A stretch of DNA of 64,000 nt from Eshraghiella crossota. GTDB taxonomy: Bacteria; Bacillota; Clostridia; Lachnospirales; Lachnospiraceae. The stretch's first letter is position 1; the number at the start of each line of letters is the position of its first letter. Positions 7,037 to 15,574 of this stretch are shown in pieces. Position numbers and translations under genes: made by a program. The DNA is taken from NCBI RefSeq assembly GCF_025148445.1, contig NZ_CP102270.1, positions 1,716,001 to 1,780,000 of the forward strand, written 5' to 3'. The notes under the pieces were generated by a model, which saw nothing but the letters and a program-made list of their open reading frames with translations, did not search any database and was not told where the DNA came from.

Positions 7037-9163
7037 ATGAAGGTTATTAAAAGAGATGGGCGAGAAGTAACTTATGACCGCGGTAAAATAATAATCGCAA
7101 TACATAAGGCTAACGATGAAGTGCCTATAAGTGAACGAATTTCAGACGAGAAGATTCACGGCATTGTGGCATCTATTGAAAAATTAGGTGTCAACACATT
7201 ACAGGTTGAAGAGATTCAGGATATTATCGAACAGAAACTCATGGCAGAGCGTAAATTCGTTTTAGCCAAGACGTACATTATTTATCGATATCAGAGACAG
7301 ATGATTCGTAAATCCAACACAACAGACGAATCTATCCTCGGTCTTATACAGCAGACCAACAAATATGCCATGGAGGAGAATTCCAATAAGAATGCCGCTG
7401 TTGCTTCAACACAGCGTGACCTTATTGCAGGTGAGGTATCAAGAGACCTTACTAACCGTCTTCTTCTTCCGGAGAAAATATCGAAGGCGCATGAAGAAGG
7501 TATTCTTCACTTCCATGACGCTGATTATTTTGTGCAGTCGATTTTTAACTGCTGTCTTATCAACATAAGTGATATGCTTGATAACGGAACAGTTATGAAC
7601 GGTAAGATGATTGAAAGTCCTAAGAGCTTTCAGGTTGCATGTACCGTTATGACACAGATTATCGCCGCTGTTGCAAGCAGCCAGTACGGCGGACAGTCTG
7701 TTGATATCAGCCACCTTGGCAAGTATTTAAGAAAAACCAAAGAGAAATTTCTTAGAAATTATAAAGAAAAATTTGCTGATATTCTTTCTGACGAAGCTAT
7801 CGAAAAATTAGCTGCCGACAGAACTATGGATGAACTGAAATCAGGTGTCCAGACAATCCAGTATCAGATTAATACGTTAATGACAACAAATGGACAGTCT
7901 CCTTTTGTTACCCTTTTCCTTAATCTCAAGGAGGACGATCCTTACAAGGATGAGGTTGCTTTAATTATAGAAGAAATTCTCAAACAGAGAATTCAAGGTA
8001 TTAAAAATGAAGCAGGTGTATATATCACTCCTGCATTTCCAAAGCTTATTTACGTTCTTGACGAACATAACTGTTTAAAGGGTGGTAAATATGATTATCT
8101 TACCAAATTAGCGGTTGAGTGTTCTTCAAAAAGAATGTATCCTGACTACATTTCCGCTAAAAAGATGCGTGAAAACTACGAGGGTGAAGTTTTCTCATGT
8201 ATGGGATGCCGTTCTTTCTTAAGTCCTTGGAAAGACGAAAACGGAAATTACAAATGGGAAGGTCGTTTCAATCAGGGTGTTGTCAGCATTAACCTTCCTC
8301 AGATGGGTATTATTGCCAACGGCAATGAAGAACTTTTCTGGGAATTAATGGAAGAAAGACTTTCTTTATGTTTTGAAGCACTTATGTGCAGACATAAAGC
8401 ACTTGAAGGTACATTATCCGATGTCAGCCCTATTCACTGGCAGTATGGTGCCATCGCAAGATTAAAACCGGGTGAAACAATAGATCCGCTTTTACATAAC
8501 GGCTACTCTACCATCTCACTTGGCTATATCGGACTTTACGAAGTTACCAAGCTCATGACCGGTGTAAGCCACACAGACCCTAAGGGAACAGCTTTTGCCC
8601 TTAAAGTAATGAACAGACTCCGTGAAGCCTGCGATACATGGAAACGTAATACAGGTCTAGGTTTCGGTCTTTACGGAACACCTGCAGAAAGCCTCTGCTA
8701 CCGTTTTGCCGAAATTGACAAACGTAAATTCGGCGTTATAAAAGATGTTACGGATAAGGGTTACTACACTAACTCATATCATGTTGACGTCCGCGAAAAG
8801 ATTGACGCTTTTTCTAAGTTCAAATTTGAGAGCCAGTTCCAGACTATTTCTTCAGGCGGTGCTATCTCCTACGTTGAGATACCTAACTTAAGACATAACC
8901 TTCCTGCTCTTGAAGAACTTGTTAAATACATATATGACAATATCCAGTATGCCGAGTTCAATACCAAATCAGATTACTGCCAGGTATGCGGATATGATGG
9001 TGAAATCATAATCAACGATAAGCTTGAATGGGAATGTCCTCAGTGCCACAATAAAGACCACAATAAAATGAACGTTACAAGAAGAACCTGTGGTTATCTT
9101 GGCGAGAATTTTTGGAACGTAGGTAAGACAAAAGAAATTAATTCAAGAGTATTACATATCTAA
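7037..9163 (+). CDS. nrdD: Anaerobic (class III) ribonucleoside-triphosphate reductase
   Basis: The enzyme reduces NTPs to dNTPs using a glycyl radical, so it works only without oxygen. The first 90 residues form an ATP-cone (allosteric dATP/ATP site) starting KVIKRDGREVTYDRGKI. The C-terminus holds the RTCGYLG motif with the radical glycine at about residue 686, preceded by a four-cysteine zinc site (CQVC and CPQC). The chosen ATG has GGGAGG eight bases upstream and gives 708 residues, the usual size; an earlier in-frame ATG lies just after the -10 element. nrdG follows nine bases later. Confidence 0.97.
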   Translation: MKVIKRDGREVTYDRGKIIIAIHKANDEVPISERISDEKIHGIVASIEKLGVNTLQVEEIQDIIEQKLMAERKFVLAKTYIIYRYQRQMIRKSNTTDESILGLIQQTNKYAMEENSNKNAAVASTQRDLIAGEVSRDLTNRLLLPEKISKAHEEGILHFHDADYFVQSIFNCCLINISDMLDNGTVMNGKMIESPKSFQVACTVMTQIIAAVASSQYGGQSVDISHLGKYLRKTKEKFLRNYKEKFADILSDEAIEKLAADRTMDELKSGVQTIQYQINTLMTTNGQSPFVTLFLNLKEDDPYKDEVALIIEEILKQRIQGIKNEAGVYITPAFPKLIYVLDEHNCLKGGKYDYLTKLAVECSSKRMYPDYISAKKMRENYEGEVFSCMGCRSFLSPWKDENGNYKWEGRFNQGVVSINLPQMGIIANGNEELFWELMEERLSLCFEALMCRHKALEGTLSDVSPIHWQYGAIARLKPGETIDPLLHNGYSTISLGYIGLYEVTKLMTGVSHTDPKGTAFALKVMNRLREACDTWKRNTGLGFGLYGTPAESLCYRFAEIDKRKFGVIKDVTDKGYYTNSYHVDVREKIDAFSKFKFESQFQTISSGGAISYVEIPNLRHNLPALEELVKYIYDNIQYAEFNTKSDYCQVCGYDGEIIINDKLEWECPQCHNKDHNKMNVTRRTCGYLGENFWNVGKTKEINSRVLHI

Positions 9164-9172
9164 GAGGACGTT

Positions 9173-9730
9173 ATGAATTATGCAGATATAAAATGCAATG
9201 ATGCTGCTAATGGTCCGGGAGTGAGAATTTCTCTTTTTGTAAGCGGATGCACCCACCATTGCAAAGGTTGTTTTAATGAGGTTACATGGGATTTCAATTA
9301 CGGAAATCCCTTTACCCAAAAAGAAATTGATATGATAATAAAAGACCTTGAGCCACCTTATATTTCCGGTCTTACAATTCTTGGCGGTGAGCCGATGGAG
9401 CCTGCCAACCAGCCCGGAATTCTTCCTCTTATCCGCAAGGTAAGGGAAGTTTACGGTTCAGGCAAAACAATATGGATATACAGCGGTTATCTTTTTGACA
9501 GGGATATACTTGGCCGCATGGTTAATGAAATTCCGGAAACAAAGGAGATTCTTTCTGGCATTGATGTTCTTATGGATGGTCCTTACGTTGAAGAATTAAA
9601 AGATTTATCCGCATATTTCCGTGGTTCAAGCAACCAGAGGGCTATTGATGTTCCCGCCACCCTTCAAAACGGCGGTGATATTGTTATCTGGGAACCTGTC
9701 AAACCACAGTATAACTACCCTTCTAAATAG
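9173..9730 (+). CDS. nrdG: Anaerobic ribonucleotide reductase activating protein
   Basis: A radical-SAM enzyme that uses a [4Fe-4S] cluster and S-adenosylmethionine to put the glycyl radical on NrdD. The cluster motif CTHHCKGC (CxxxCxxC) is at residues 26-33, and the SAM-binding GGE-type segment LGGEPM lies near 78. At 185 residues it is slightly longer than the shortest homologues. A GAGG site lies just before the ATG, within the short nrdD-nrdG gap, so it belongs to the nrdD transcript. Confidence 0.95.
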   Translation: MNYADIKCNDAANGPGVRISLFVSGCTHHCKGCFNEVTWDFNYGNPFTQKEIDMIIKDLEPPYISGLTILGGEPMEPANQPGILPLIRKVREVYGSGKTIWIYSGYLFDRDILGRMVNEIPETKEILSGIDVLMDGPYVEELKDLSAYFRGSSNQRAIDVPATLQNGGDIVIWEPVKPQYNYPSK

Positions 9731-9756
9731 TTACACATATTACGGAGGAAAGGAAC

Positions 9757-10197
9757 ATGACAACAATTAATGTAAAGAAAATTAACGATAAAGCTATTCT
9801 GCCTACTTACGGTTCGGAATATGCTGCCGGAGCGGACTTATATGCATGTCTTGACGAACCGCTTACCATTAAGCCTCATGAAACCGTCATGGTACACACA
9901 GGTCTTGCAATGGAAATCCCCGCAGGTTATGCCGGTCTTATATATCCGCGAAGCGGTCTTGCTTCAAAAAGAGGTCTTGCCCCTGCTAATAAAGTTGGAG
10001 TTGTAGACCCTGACTACAGAGGCGAATTTATGATAGCACTTCATAACCACTCTGATTTGGAACAGACGATAGAACCTGCCGAGCGTGTTGCCCAACTTGT
10101 AATTACTCCTTTTATTACGGCTGATTTCAATCTTACCGATTCTCTCAGCGAGACTGTAAGAGGTGAGGGTGGCTTTGGCTCAACAGGGACAAAATAG
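9757..10197 (+). CDS. dut: Deoxyuridine 5'-triphosphate nucleotidohydrolase (dUTPase)
   Basis: A trimeric dUTPase that hydrolyses dUTP to dUMP and pyrophosphate, keeping uracil out of DNA and feeding thymidylate synthesis. All five family motifs can be seen: AAGADLYA, PRSGLA, the VGVVDPDYRGEF uracil-binding hairpin, RVAQLV and the glycine-rich GEGGFGSTG end. 146 residues is standard. It lies 26 bases after nrdG behind a GGAGG site, a logical grouping with dNTP synthesis. The last coding bases belong to a 50-bp repeat that continues past the stop. Confidence 0.96.
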   Translation: MTTINVKKINDKAILPTYGSEYAAGADLYACLDEPLTIKPHETVMVHTGLAMEIPAGYAGLIYPRSGLASKRGLAPANKVGVVDPDYRGEFMIALHNHSDLEQTIEPAERVAQLVITPFITADFNLTDSLSETVRGEGGFGSTGTK

Positions 10198-10310
10198 GTG
10201 AATTTGTAAAATGCAAAGCTGGCTTTGACTCAACAGGGACGAAGTAAGTGGAACTGTAAAATGTGAAGTTAGCTTCAACCCAAGAGGGACGAAACCGGAA
10301 GTTATTTAAA
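10171..10310 (+). repeat. Three degenerate 50-bp tandem copies of the dut 3' end
   Basis: Units start at 10171, 10221 and 10271, an exact 50-base period. Unit 1 encodes the last residues of dUTPase (GFGSTGTK, stop). Unit 2 is about 80 percent identical and still reads GFDSTGTK-stop in its own frame; unit 3 is more eroded. Since 50 is not a multiple of three the extra copies are not read as part of dut. Confidence 0.8.
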
Positions 10311-10311
10311 G

Positions 10312-10353
10312 CGGGTAAGGTGTCCATAATAACGGACACCTTACCCGTTTTTT
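10312..10353 (+). terminator. Rho-independent terminator of nrdD-nrdG-dut
   Basis: A perfect 14-bp stem (CGGGTAAGGTGTCC with its complement) around an 8-base loop, followed by GTTTTTT. Confidence 0.93.
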
Positions 10354-10439
10354 GCATATTATGCTGGATTTATTGGGATTTCTCTACCCTTTTCGCCGGG
10401 TTTTAATATTCTCTAGTACCTGAAACTTATTCCTGCTCC

Positions 10440-10979
10440 CTAAAACTCATACTTCCTTATTTCACAATTTCTTATTCCAAAATCGGCATACTCCTCGTTG
10501 CTCATGTCATGGAAATAAGAATTAATTACCCTTGAAATTCCGTTATGGGCTACAAGTAGATATACCTTGTCACCAGGTTCGTTTTTAATGTCATCTATGA
10601 GGTTGTAGATTCGCTGTGCAAGGTGAAGCATTGTCTCACCGCCGTCATAGCTGTCGATAAAATTCCTCTTTGAGACTCTGAAATCTGCGCCGTTACGTGG
10701 TGTTCCCTCATATTTTCCAAATGCCTGTTCCTTAAGGCGTGATTCCTCCCTTACGGGTATTCCTGTAATTTCTGAAATGTATAGGGCTGTCTCTTTTGCC
10801 CTTACAAGAGGTGAATAAAGGATTTCATCAATATGGATATTCTCATCAAGAATTTTATTGCCCAGTTCCCTGGCCTGATTGATACCCTTTTCAGTGAGTG
10901 ATACATCACTTACACCACATATTTTATTTTCAACATTCCATATTGTCTGACCATGTCTTGTATAATAAAAATATTTCAT
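10440..10979 (-). CDS. Histidine phosphatase family protein
   Basis: A 179-residue member of the phosphoglycerate mutase/acid phosphatase superfamily. The catalytic RHG is in YYTRHGQTIWN near residue 8; the second arginine lies in the YSPLVRAKETA segment and the distal histidine in LLVAHNGISR near 145. Such small members dephosphorylate sugar phosphates, cobalamin precursors or nucleotides; no specific substrate is indicated here. It overlaps the upstream MATE gene by four bases (ATGA), so it is the last gene of the parE-to-phosphatase operon. Confidence 0.85.
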   Translation of the reverse strand: MKYFYYTRHGQTIWNVENKICGVSDVSLTEKGINQARELGNKILDENIHIDEILYSPLVRAKETALYISEITGIPVREESRLKEQAFGKYEGTPRNGADFRVSKRNFIDSYDGGETMLHLAQRIYNLIDDIKNEPGDKVYLLVAHNGISRVINSYFHDMSNEEYADFGIRNCEIRKYEF

Positions 10980-12334
10980 TGCATTTCTCCAAATCTATTC
11001 TTTTTTCTTATTATGATATAACAGATAACATGGGCTATGATTGTAACAAGCCACGTTATGGGATAAGATAAATATACTGTGTTAATCGTATGGAATTTCG
11101 GGATTCTGAAAACTGTAGCAAGCCACACAAGTCTCAATGCACAGGCTCCGATAAGGGATACGATTGTCGGGAGTACAGTATAGCCGATTCCCCTTATTGC
11201 ACCAACCATTACATCCATAATTCCGCATAAAGTATAAGTTCCGGTTATTATATAAAGTCTTGTCATTCCGGCACTTATTGCGGCGCCGTCATTAGTATAT
11301 ATGGATAAAAGATTTCTGCCAAACAGTATTACCGTTCCGCCAAAACCGGCGCCAAACAATATGGCGAGACATAAGCCGTTTTTAAGTATTTTGCCAAGTC
11401 TGTCATATTTTTTTGCACCCATATTCTGGCTCGTAAAAGATAAAGTTGCATGGTGGAAAGCATTCATTGAAAAGTATACAAAACCTTCAAGGTTCTGTGC
11501 CGCAGAGTTGCCCTTTACCACAACCGGACCGAAAATATTAACCGATGACTGGATAACTACGTTGGAAAGCGAAAAAATAGAACCCTGTAACCCGGCAGGC
11601 AGACCTATTCTTAAAATGGCACCAATCTTACCCCGGCTTAATCTGAGTTTTTTAAGCTCCAGCTTTATATCTCCGTTGCTTTTCGCAAGGCATCTGATAA
11701 TCAATATTGCAGATACGGTCTGGGATATAACGGTTGCTATTCCCACACCTTTAACGTCAAGTCTGAATACCACAACAAGAAGAATGTTGAGAATAATATT
11801 AATCACACCTGCTGCCGCAAGAAAATATAACGGGCGTTTGGTATCGCCTATCGCCCTTAAAATCGCACTTCCGAAGTTATAAATCATCATCGCCGGCATA
11901 CCGAGAAAATATATCTTGAGATATGTAGTTGCAAGATCCAGTATCTCTGCCGGAGTTTTCATCCATATAAGAAAATATCTTGCAAATATTACGCCGGTAA
12001 CTGTCAGTATAAGTCCTGAAATAAGGCTTAAAAGCATGGCAGTATGAACCGTTTCATTAAGTTCTTCTCCGTTTTTTGCACCGTAAAACCTTGCCACAAG
12101 TACGTTAGCACCGATTGACAAACCGATAAAAAGATTGGTTAAAAGATTTATAAGTGCCGTGTTTGAACCAACTGCCGCTAAAGAATGTTCACTTCCGAAT
12201 TTACCTACGGTAATTATGTCCGCAGCGTTGAATAAAAGCTGCAGCATGCTTGACAACATTAACGGCAATGCAAAACGAAGCATTTTTCCCGTAATTGGTC
12301 CGTTACACATATCAATTTCATAATTTTTTTTCAT
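10976..12334 (-). CDS. MATE family efflux transporter
   Basis: Integral membrane antiporter of the multidrug and toxin extrusion family, 452 residues, with the expected twelve helices. The N-terminus ITGKMLRFALPLMLSSMLQL and the helix LFNAADIITVGKFG are family typical, and the second half repeats the pattern from LRIGLPAGLQGSIFSLSN. Substrates may be cationic drugs or metabolites; the cation is probably sodium or protons. It sits 12 bases after a membrane-protein gene and overlaps the phosphatase gene, so expression is tied to the topoisomerase IV operon. Confidence 0.92.
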   Translation of the reverse strand: MKKNYEIDMCNGPITGKMLRFALPLMLSSMLQLLFNAADIITVGKFGSEHSLAAVGSNTALINLLTNLFIGLSIGANVLVARFYGAKNGEELNETVHTAMLLSLISGLILTVTGVIFARYFLIWMKTPAEILDLATTYLKIYFLGMPAMMIYNFGSAILRAIGDTKRPLYFLAAAGVINIILNILLVVVFRLDVKGVGIATVISQTVSAILIIRCLAKSNGDIKLELKKLRLSRGKIGAILRIGLPAGLQGSIFSLSNVVIQSSVNIFGPVVVKGNSAAQNLEGFVYFSMNAFHHATLSFTSQNMGAKKYDRLGKILKNGLCLAILFGAGFGGTVILFGRNLLSIYTNDGAAISAGMTRLYIITGTYTLCGIMDVMVGAIRGIGYTVLPTIVSLIGACALRLVWLATVFRIPKFHTINTVYLSYPITWLVTIIAHVICYIIIRKKNRFGEMQ

Positions 12335-12346
12335 AAATCACACCTG

Positions 12347-13516
12347 CTAAAGATTGTGCATATTTCTCACATCATCTTTTGTCACATTATCACGGCCGTA
12401 TCTCGCCTTTTCATACATTTCAACAAAATCTCTGCTTACCTCATATCCTTCGGATATTTTTTTGTTGCGCTGTTCATGAGGGGTCTTGCTTACAAGGTCA
12501 TCATTTCTTCTGCCCCTGCCCTTTTTGATACGGACTTTGTAAATACGTCTTATTGCCTTTCTGTAACTGTCTGTTCTCTCTCTTTTTTTGAGTTTCTTCT
12601 TTTCTTTTATCTGCTTTACCTCTGTTTTTACATCAAGGTCAGGCATATATACCCTGTTTTTTATTGAAGTTCTTATCCTGTCCACAATAAGGAAAATAAG
12701 ATACAGCATTATAAGGGTAAAACCAACAATTCCTATAATACGCCATGCCGGATGGACAGGTGTTACAGGCTCTTCATTTACCTCAATGTTTTCTTCAGGA
12801 ATACCTACGTCATCCGAAGGGTATGTTGCCTCCCCGGTTTTAAAGCTTTTGACAATATCAAAAGTCCTGTTAAATATTTTAAAAATTTTATTACAAATCA
12901 TTGAAAAAAACGGTATCCTGCCTATTAAACCAATAAGCATGCATAAAATATAAAGTATCATATGTGACACAAAAGTTACTTTACTGCTTTCGGAATACAG
13001 CTCTTTCTCATTCATAACCGAATAAGAAGACATTGTTTTTATATTTTTTTCCTGCCTTATGGCGGTCTGCTGCATATAATGAAGCATTATAAAAGTAGCT
13101 TCCATAAAGTACAATATAAGCATATCGGTTGTTCCGTGAATGAATGCAATTAAATATACTATCACGGAAATAAATATATATCCACCGTTCATATCACTTA
13201 TAAAATCTTTATCAGAAAAAGATGCTGCAATAGACAGGATAATAAAAATAATCCACATAATGAATAATGGTGCCCTGTAAAGTATCATTCCGAATTCGGC
13301 TAATCCGAAAAGTGTCATGACAACAAAATGCAGGAAAAATTTTGCTGTTTTATTCTGCATAATCCTTATCATATAACAAAGCATAAAAATAAGCATTGCA
13401 ACACCCATTGATATTCCAAGATTCCATGATGAATCGGTAAACGAATATAAAATATATGTAAGCATTGACCAAAACAAAAGGCCTGTAACCGGTTTGGTTA
13501 TATTGGAAAGTTTCAT
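12347..13516 (-). CDS. Polytopic membrane protein of unknown function in moxR-DUF58 cluster
   Basis: 389 residues. Helices fill residues 8 to 150 (about six), two more lie near 180-205, and another at roughly 262-285; the C-terminal 100 residues are very basic (KKLKKRE, KKGRGRRN) and would be cytoplasmic. No catalytic motif is recognised. It starts inside the end of the DUF58 gene (ATGA overlap, GGAGG site). MoxR-DUF58 loci usually include a transglutaminase-like membrane protein at this place; this protein lacks that domain and may be a reduced or unrelated partner. Confidence 0.7.
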   Translation of the reverse strand: MKLSNITKPVTGLLFWSMLTYILYSFTDSSWNLGISMGVAMLIFMLCYMIRIMQNKTAKFFLHFVVMTLFGLAEFGMILYRAPLFIMWIIFIILSIAASFSDKDFISDMNGGYIFISVIVYLIAFIHGTTDMLILYFMEATFIMLHYMQQTAIRQEKNIKTMSSYSVMNEKELYSESSKVTFVSHMILYILCMLIGLIGRIPFFSMICNKIFKIFNRTFDIVKSFKTGEATYPSDDVGIPEENIEVNEEPVTPVHPAWRIIGIVGFTLIMLYLIFLIVDRIRTSIKNRVYMPDLDVKTEVKQIKEKKKLKKRERTDSYRKAIRRIYKVRIKKGRGRRNDDLVSKTPHEQRNKKISEGYEVSRDFVEMYEKARYGRDNVTKDDVRNMHNL

Positions 13517-14622
13517 CGTCCCACCTCCGGATATGTTACATGTATATTTCCTGCCTGTATATTTCTACCGTCTTTTGATGAGATCGGACATATCCATTCG
13601 CCTTCATTGCATCCAAGGTATTCCCTGTATGCGTCAATCATGGCTTTCGACTGGTCTACGGAAAGAAGAATACTAAGCTCATCGTTTTTTGCCTTATTCA
13701 GGGTAAAATAGGATGTCAGTCTCTCTGTCTTTTTATTAATATCGATTGCTGCCATCTTTTTAAGACATTTTTCCACATAAGCACCATCGGAACCGCCCTC
13801 AAAAACTACAGGCTTGTTAAGAATACCATCTATTCCATTGGTGATTATTTCAACAGGAATATGGTTTCTTATAAAGGTTTCCATATAATTTCTGGTAATT
13901 CTTATACATTCTTCAAGCTGGTCATCCCTTTTCCATATCTGGTCATTAACAATATCAAGGAAAATAACTGCATGGCGGCTTGTTGTATCATAGTAATTAT
14001 TAACTTTAAGGCTTCCGGTTCTGGCTGAAGCTCCCCAGTTAATTTTTTTCATAGGTTCTGTTCCCGTATAATCCCTTATGCCTTTAAATTCAAAAGGATC
14101 CTCATAGAGATATCTATTCTTAATTGCTTCACCCATAACTTTTGAATAGGGTGCAATAATTTCTTTGTGCCTGCTGTATGACGGATATACATAAATAAGG
14201 GATTCCTGCTCATACTTTTCTGAATAACTGTGCACACCAAATATGTCTTTGGTACTTAATACAGGGTCCTCGATTTTGTAAACACCACGCTTTGAGAATA
14301 AAACTTCAAATTCCCTTTTATATGCCCTTTTTGCCTTCACTGACATGGAATCGTTTCTGTACTGTCTGTCAGACACGGTAACATTGCTCTTATCCATGTA
14401 GGAAATGCTTTTATCAAGCTCAAACTTTACACTTACAACAGGAATAGGGAGAGCACTCTTATTGTAAATCTCTTCAATTATATGTCCTTTTTTTCCTTCA
14501 TCTACTGCGCCTTCAAGGAAACCGACTTTTATGCCAAGACCTTTATTCCATGATTTTTCATATAACCTTATAAACACTTTTTCAAAAATAACAAGTGCAA
14601 TAAATAAAAAAATCAATGTCAT
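13513..14622 (-). CDS. DUF58 domain-containing protein
   Basis: An N-terminal hydrophobic helix (residues 1-17) anchors the protein. The hallmark of the family, the EFKGIRDYTGTEPMKKINW stretch, is near residue 180, followed by a von Willebrand-like fold with the DxxxS-type position replaced (FLDIVND). The ATG used is two bases after the moxR stop with a GGAG site, giving 369 residues. DUF58 proteins work with MoxR AAA+ ATPases, possibly as chaperone systems for membrane or envelope complexes. The function is inferred from pairing. Confidence 0.85.
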   Translation of the reverse strand: MTLIFLFIALVIFEKVFIRLYEKSWNKGLGIKVGFLEGAVDEGKKGHIIEEIYNKSALPIPVVSVKFELDKSISYMDKSNVTVSDRQYRNDSMSVKAKRAYKREFEVLFSKRGVYKIEDPVLSTKDIFGVHSYSEKYEQESLIYVYPSYSRHKEIIAPYSKVMGEAIKNRYLYEDPFEFKGIRDYTGTEPMKKINWGASARTGSLKVNNYYDTTSRHAVIFLDIVNDQIWKRDDQLEECIRITRNYMETFIRNHIPVEIITNGIDGILNKPVVFEGGSDGAYVEKCLKKMAAIDINKKTERLTSYFTLNKAKNDELSILLSVDQSKAMIDAYREYLGCNEGEWICPISSKDGRNIQAGNIHVTYPEVGR

Positions 14623-14623
14623 A

Positions 14624-15559
14624 TTATTTACTCCAATCTTCTGTCGGTACAGCAATCTCCTCAAGTATGGCTTTTATCCTGTCTTCATAAGACTTACGTC
14701 CCACAAAACCCTCAAACAGTACAAGTCTGTGTGCCAGCACAGGAATTGCAAGGGCCTTGACGTCTTCGGGAACAACATAATTTCTGTTATGTATATATGC
14801 ATAGCTTCTTGCAGCCTTCATAAGGGCTATTGCCCCTCTTGGGCTTACCCCGGCCGTTATGTCCGTCTTTTCCCTTGTAGCCTCACATATACTGCAGATG
14901 TAGTCAATAAGTTCATAATGCACATATACGTTTTCTGCTTCTTTCTGCATCTCAATTATATCCTGTCTGGTACATACGGCTTCAATATTATTGATTACTT
15001 CGCCCTTTGCTTTCTGCTTTAAAAGTTCTCTTTCCTCTTTTTTGCCAATCATTCCCATGGAAAGTCTCATAAGAAAACGGTCAAGCTGTGCTTCCGGGAG
15101 TGGGAATGTGCCTGCAGTCTCAATAGGATTTTCAGTTGCTATTACGAAAAACGGTGCTTCAAGCGGTCTTGTTTCCCTGTCAATAGTCACCTGTTTTTCC
15201 TCCATACATTCAAGAAGGCTTGACTGTGTCCTCGGAGTTGCCCTGTTAATCTCATCCCCGAGAAGAATATTACAAAAAACAGGTCCTTTATAAAAAACAA
15301 ATTCTCCTGTTTTCTGGTTATATACATTAAGTCCGGTTATATCAGATGGCAGAAGGTCGGGTGTAAACTGGACTCGTCCGAAGTTTGCATCAACCGATTT
15401 AGCCAATGCCTTACAAAGCATTGTCTTACCTGTTCCCGGCATATCCTCTATAAGCACATGTCCGCCTGTTATAAGTGATGTGACTACAAGCTCCACTACA
15501 TCATTTTTTCCTACAATTACTTTATTGATATTATTAATTAAGTCTTCTGCCTTTGACAT
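14624..15559 (-). CDS. MoxR family AAA+ ATPase
   Basis: Chaperone-like AAA+ ATPase, 311 residues from the ATG (a GTG three codons earlier is possible). Walker A is EDMPGTGKT near residue 39-47, Walker B is LLGDEINRA near 105-113, sensor 1 is FFVIATENPIE near 148, and the lid begins after SPRGA near 243. It is 15 bases downstream of parC and followed by the DUF58 gene, its usual partner. Client proteins are unknown. It is the family normally linked to metal insertion or complex assembly. Confidence 0.92.
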   Translation of the reverse strand: MSKAEDLINNINKVIVGKNDVVELVVTSLITGGHVLIEDMPGTGKTMLCKALAKSVDANFGRVQFTPDLLPSDITGLNVYNQKTGEFVFYKGPVFCNILLGDEINRATPRTQSSLLECMEEKQVTIDRETRPLEAPFFVIATENPIETAGTFPLPEAQLDRFLMRLSMGMIGKKEERELLKQKAKGEVINNIEAVCTRQDIIEMQKEAENVYVHYELIDYICSICEATREKTDITAGVSPRGAIALMKAARSYAYIHNRNYVVPEDVKALAIPVLAHRLVLFEGFVGRKSYEDRIKAILEEIAVPTEDWSK

Positions 15560-15574
15560 AATTACCACCCTTTC

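Noticed and set aside
10171..10310. CRISPR-like direct repeats
   Set aside because: The three 50-base units are adjoining without spacers and derive from the end of dut.
10354..10439. Similarity between TCTCTACC-TTTT stretches here and at 61481-61497
   Set aside because: Only short matching words with no extended alignment; probably chance or generic terminator tails.
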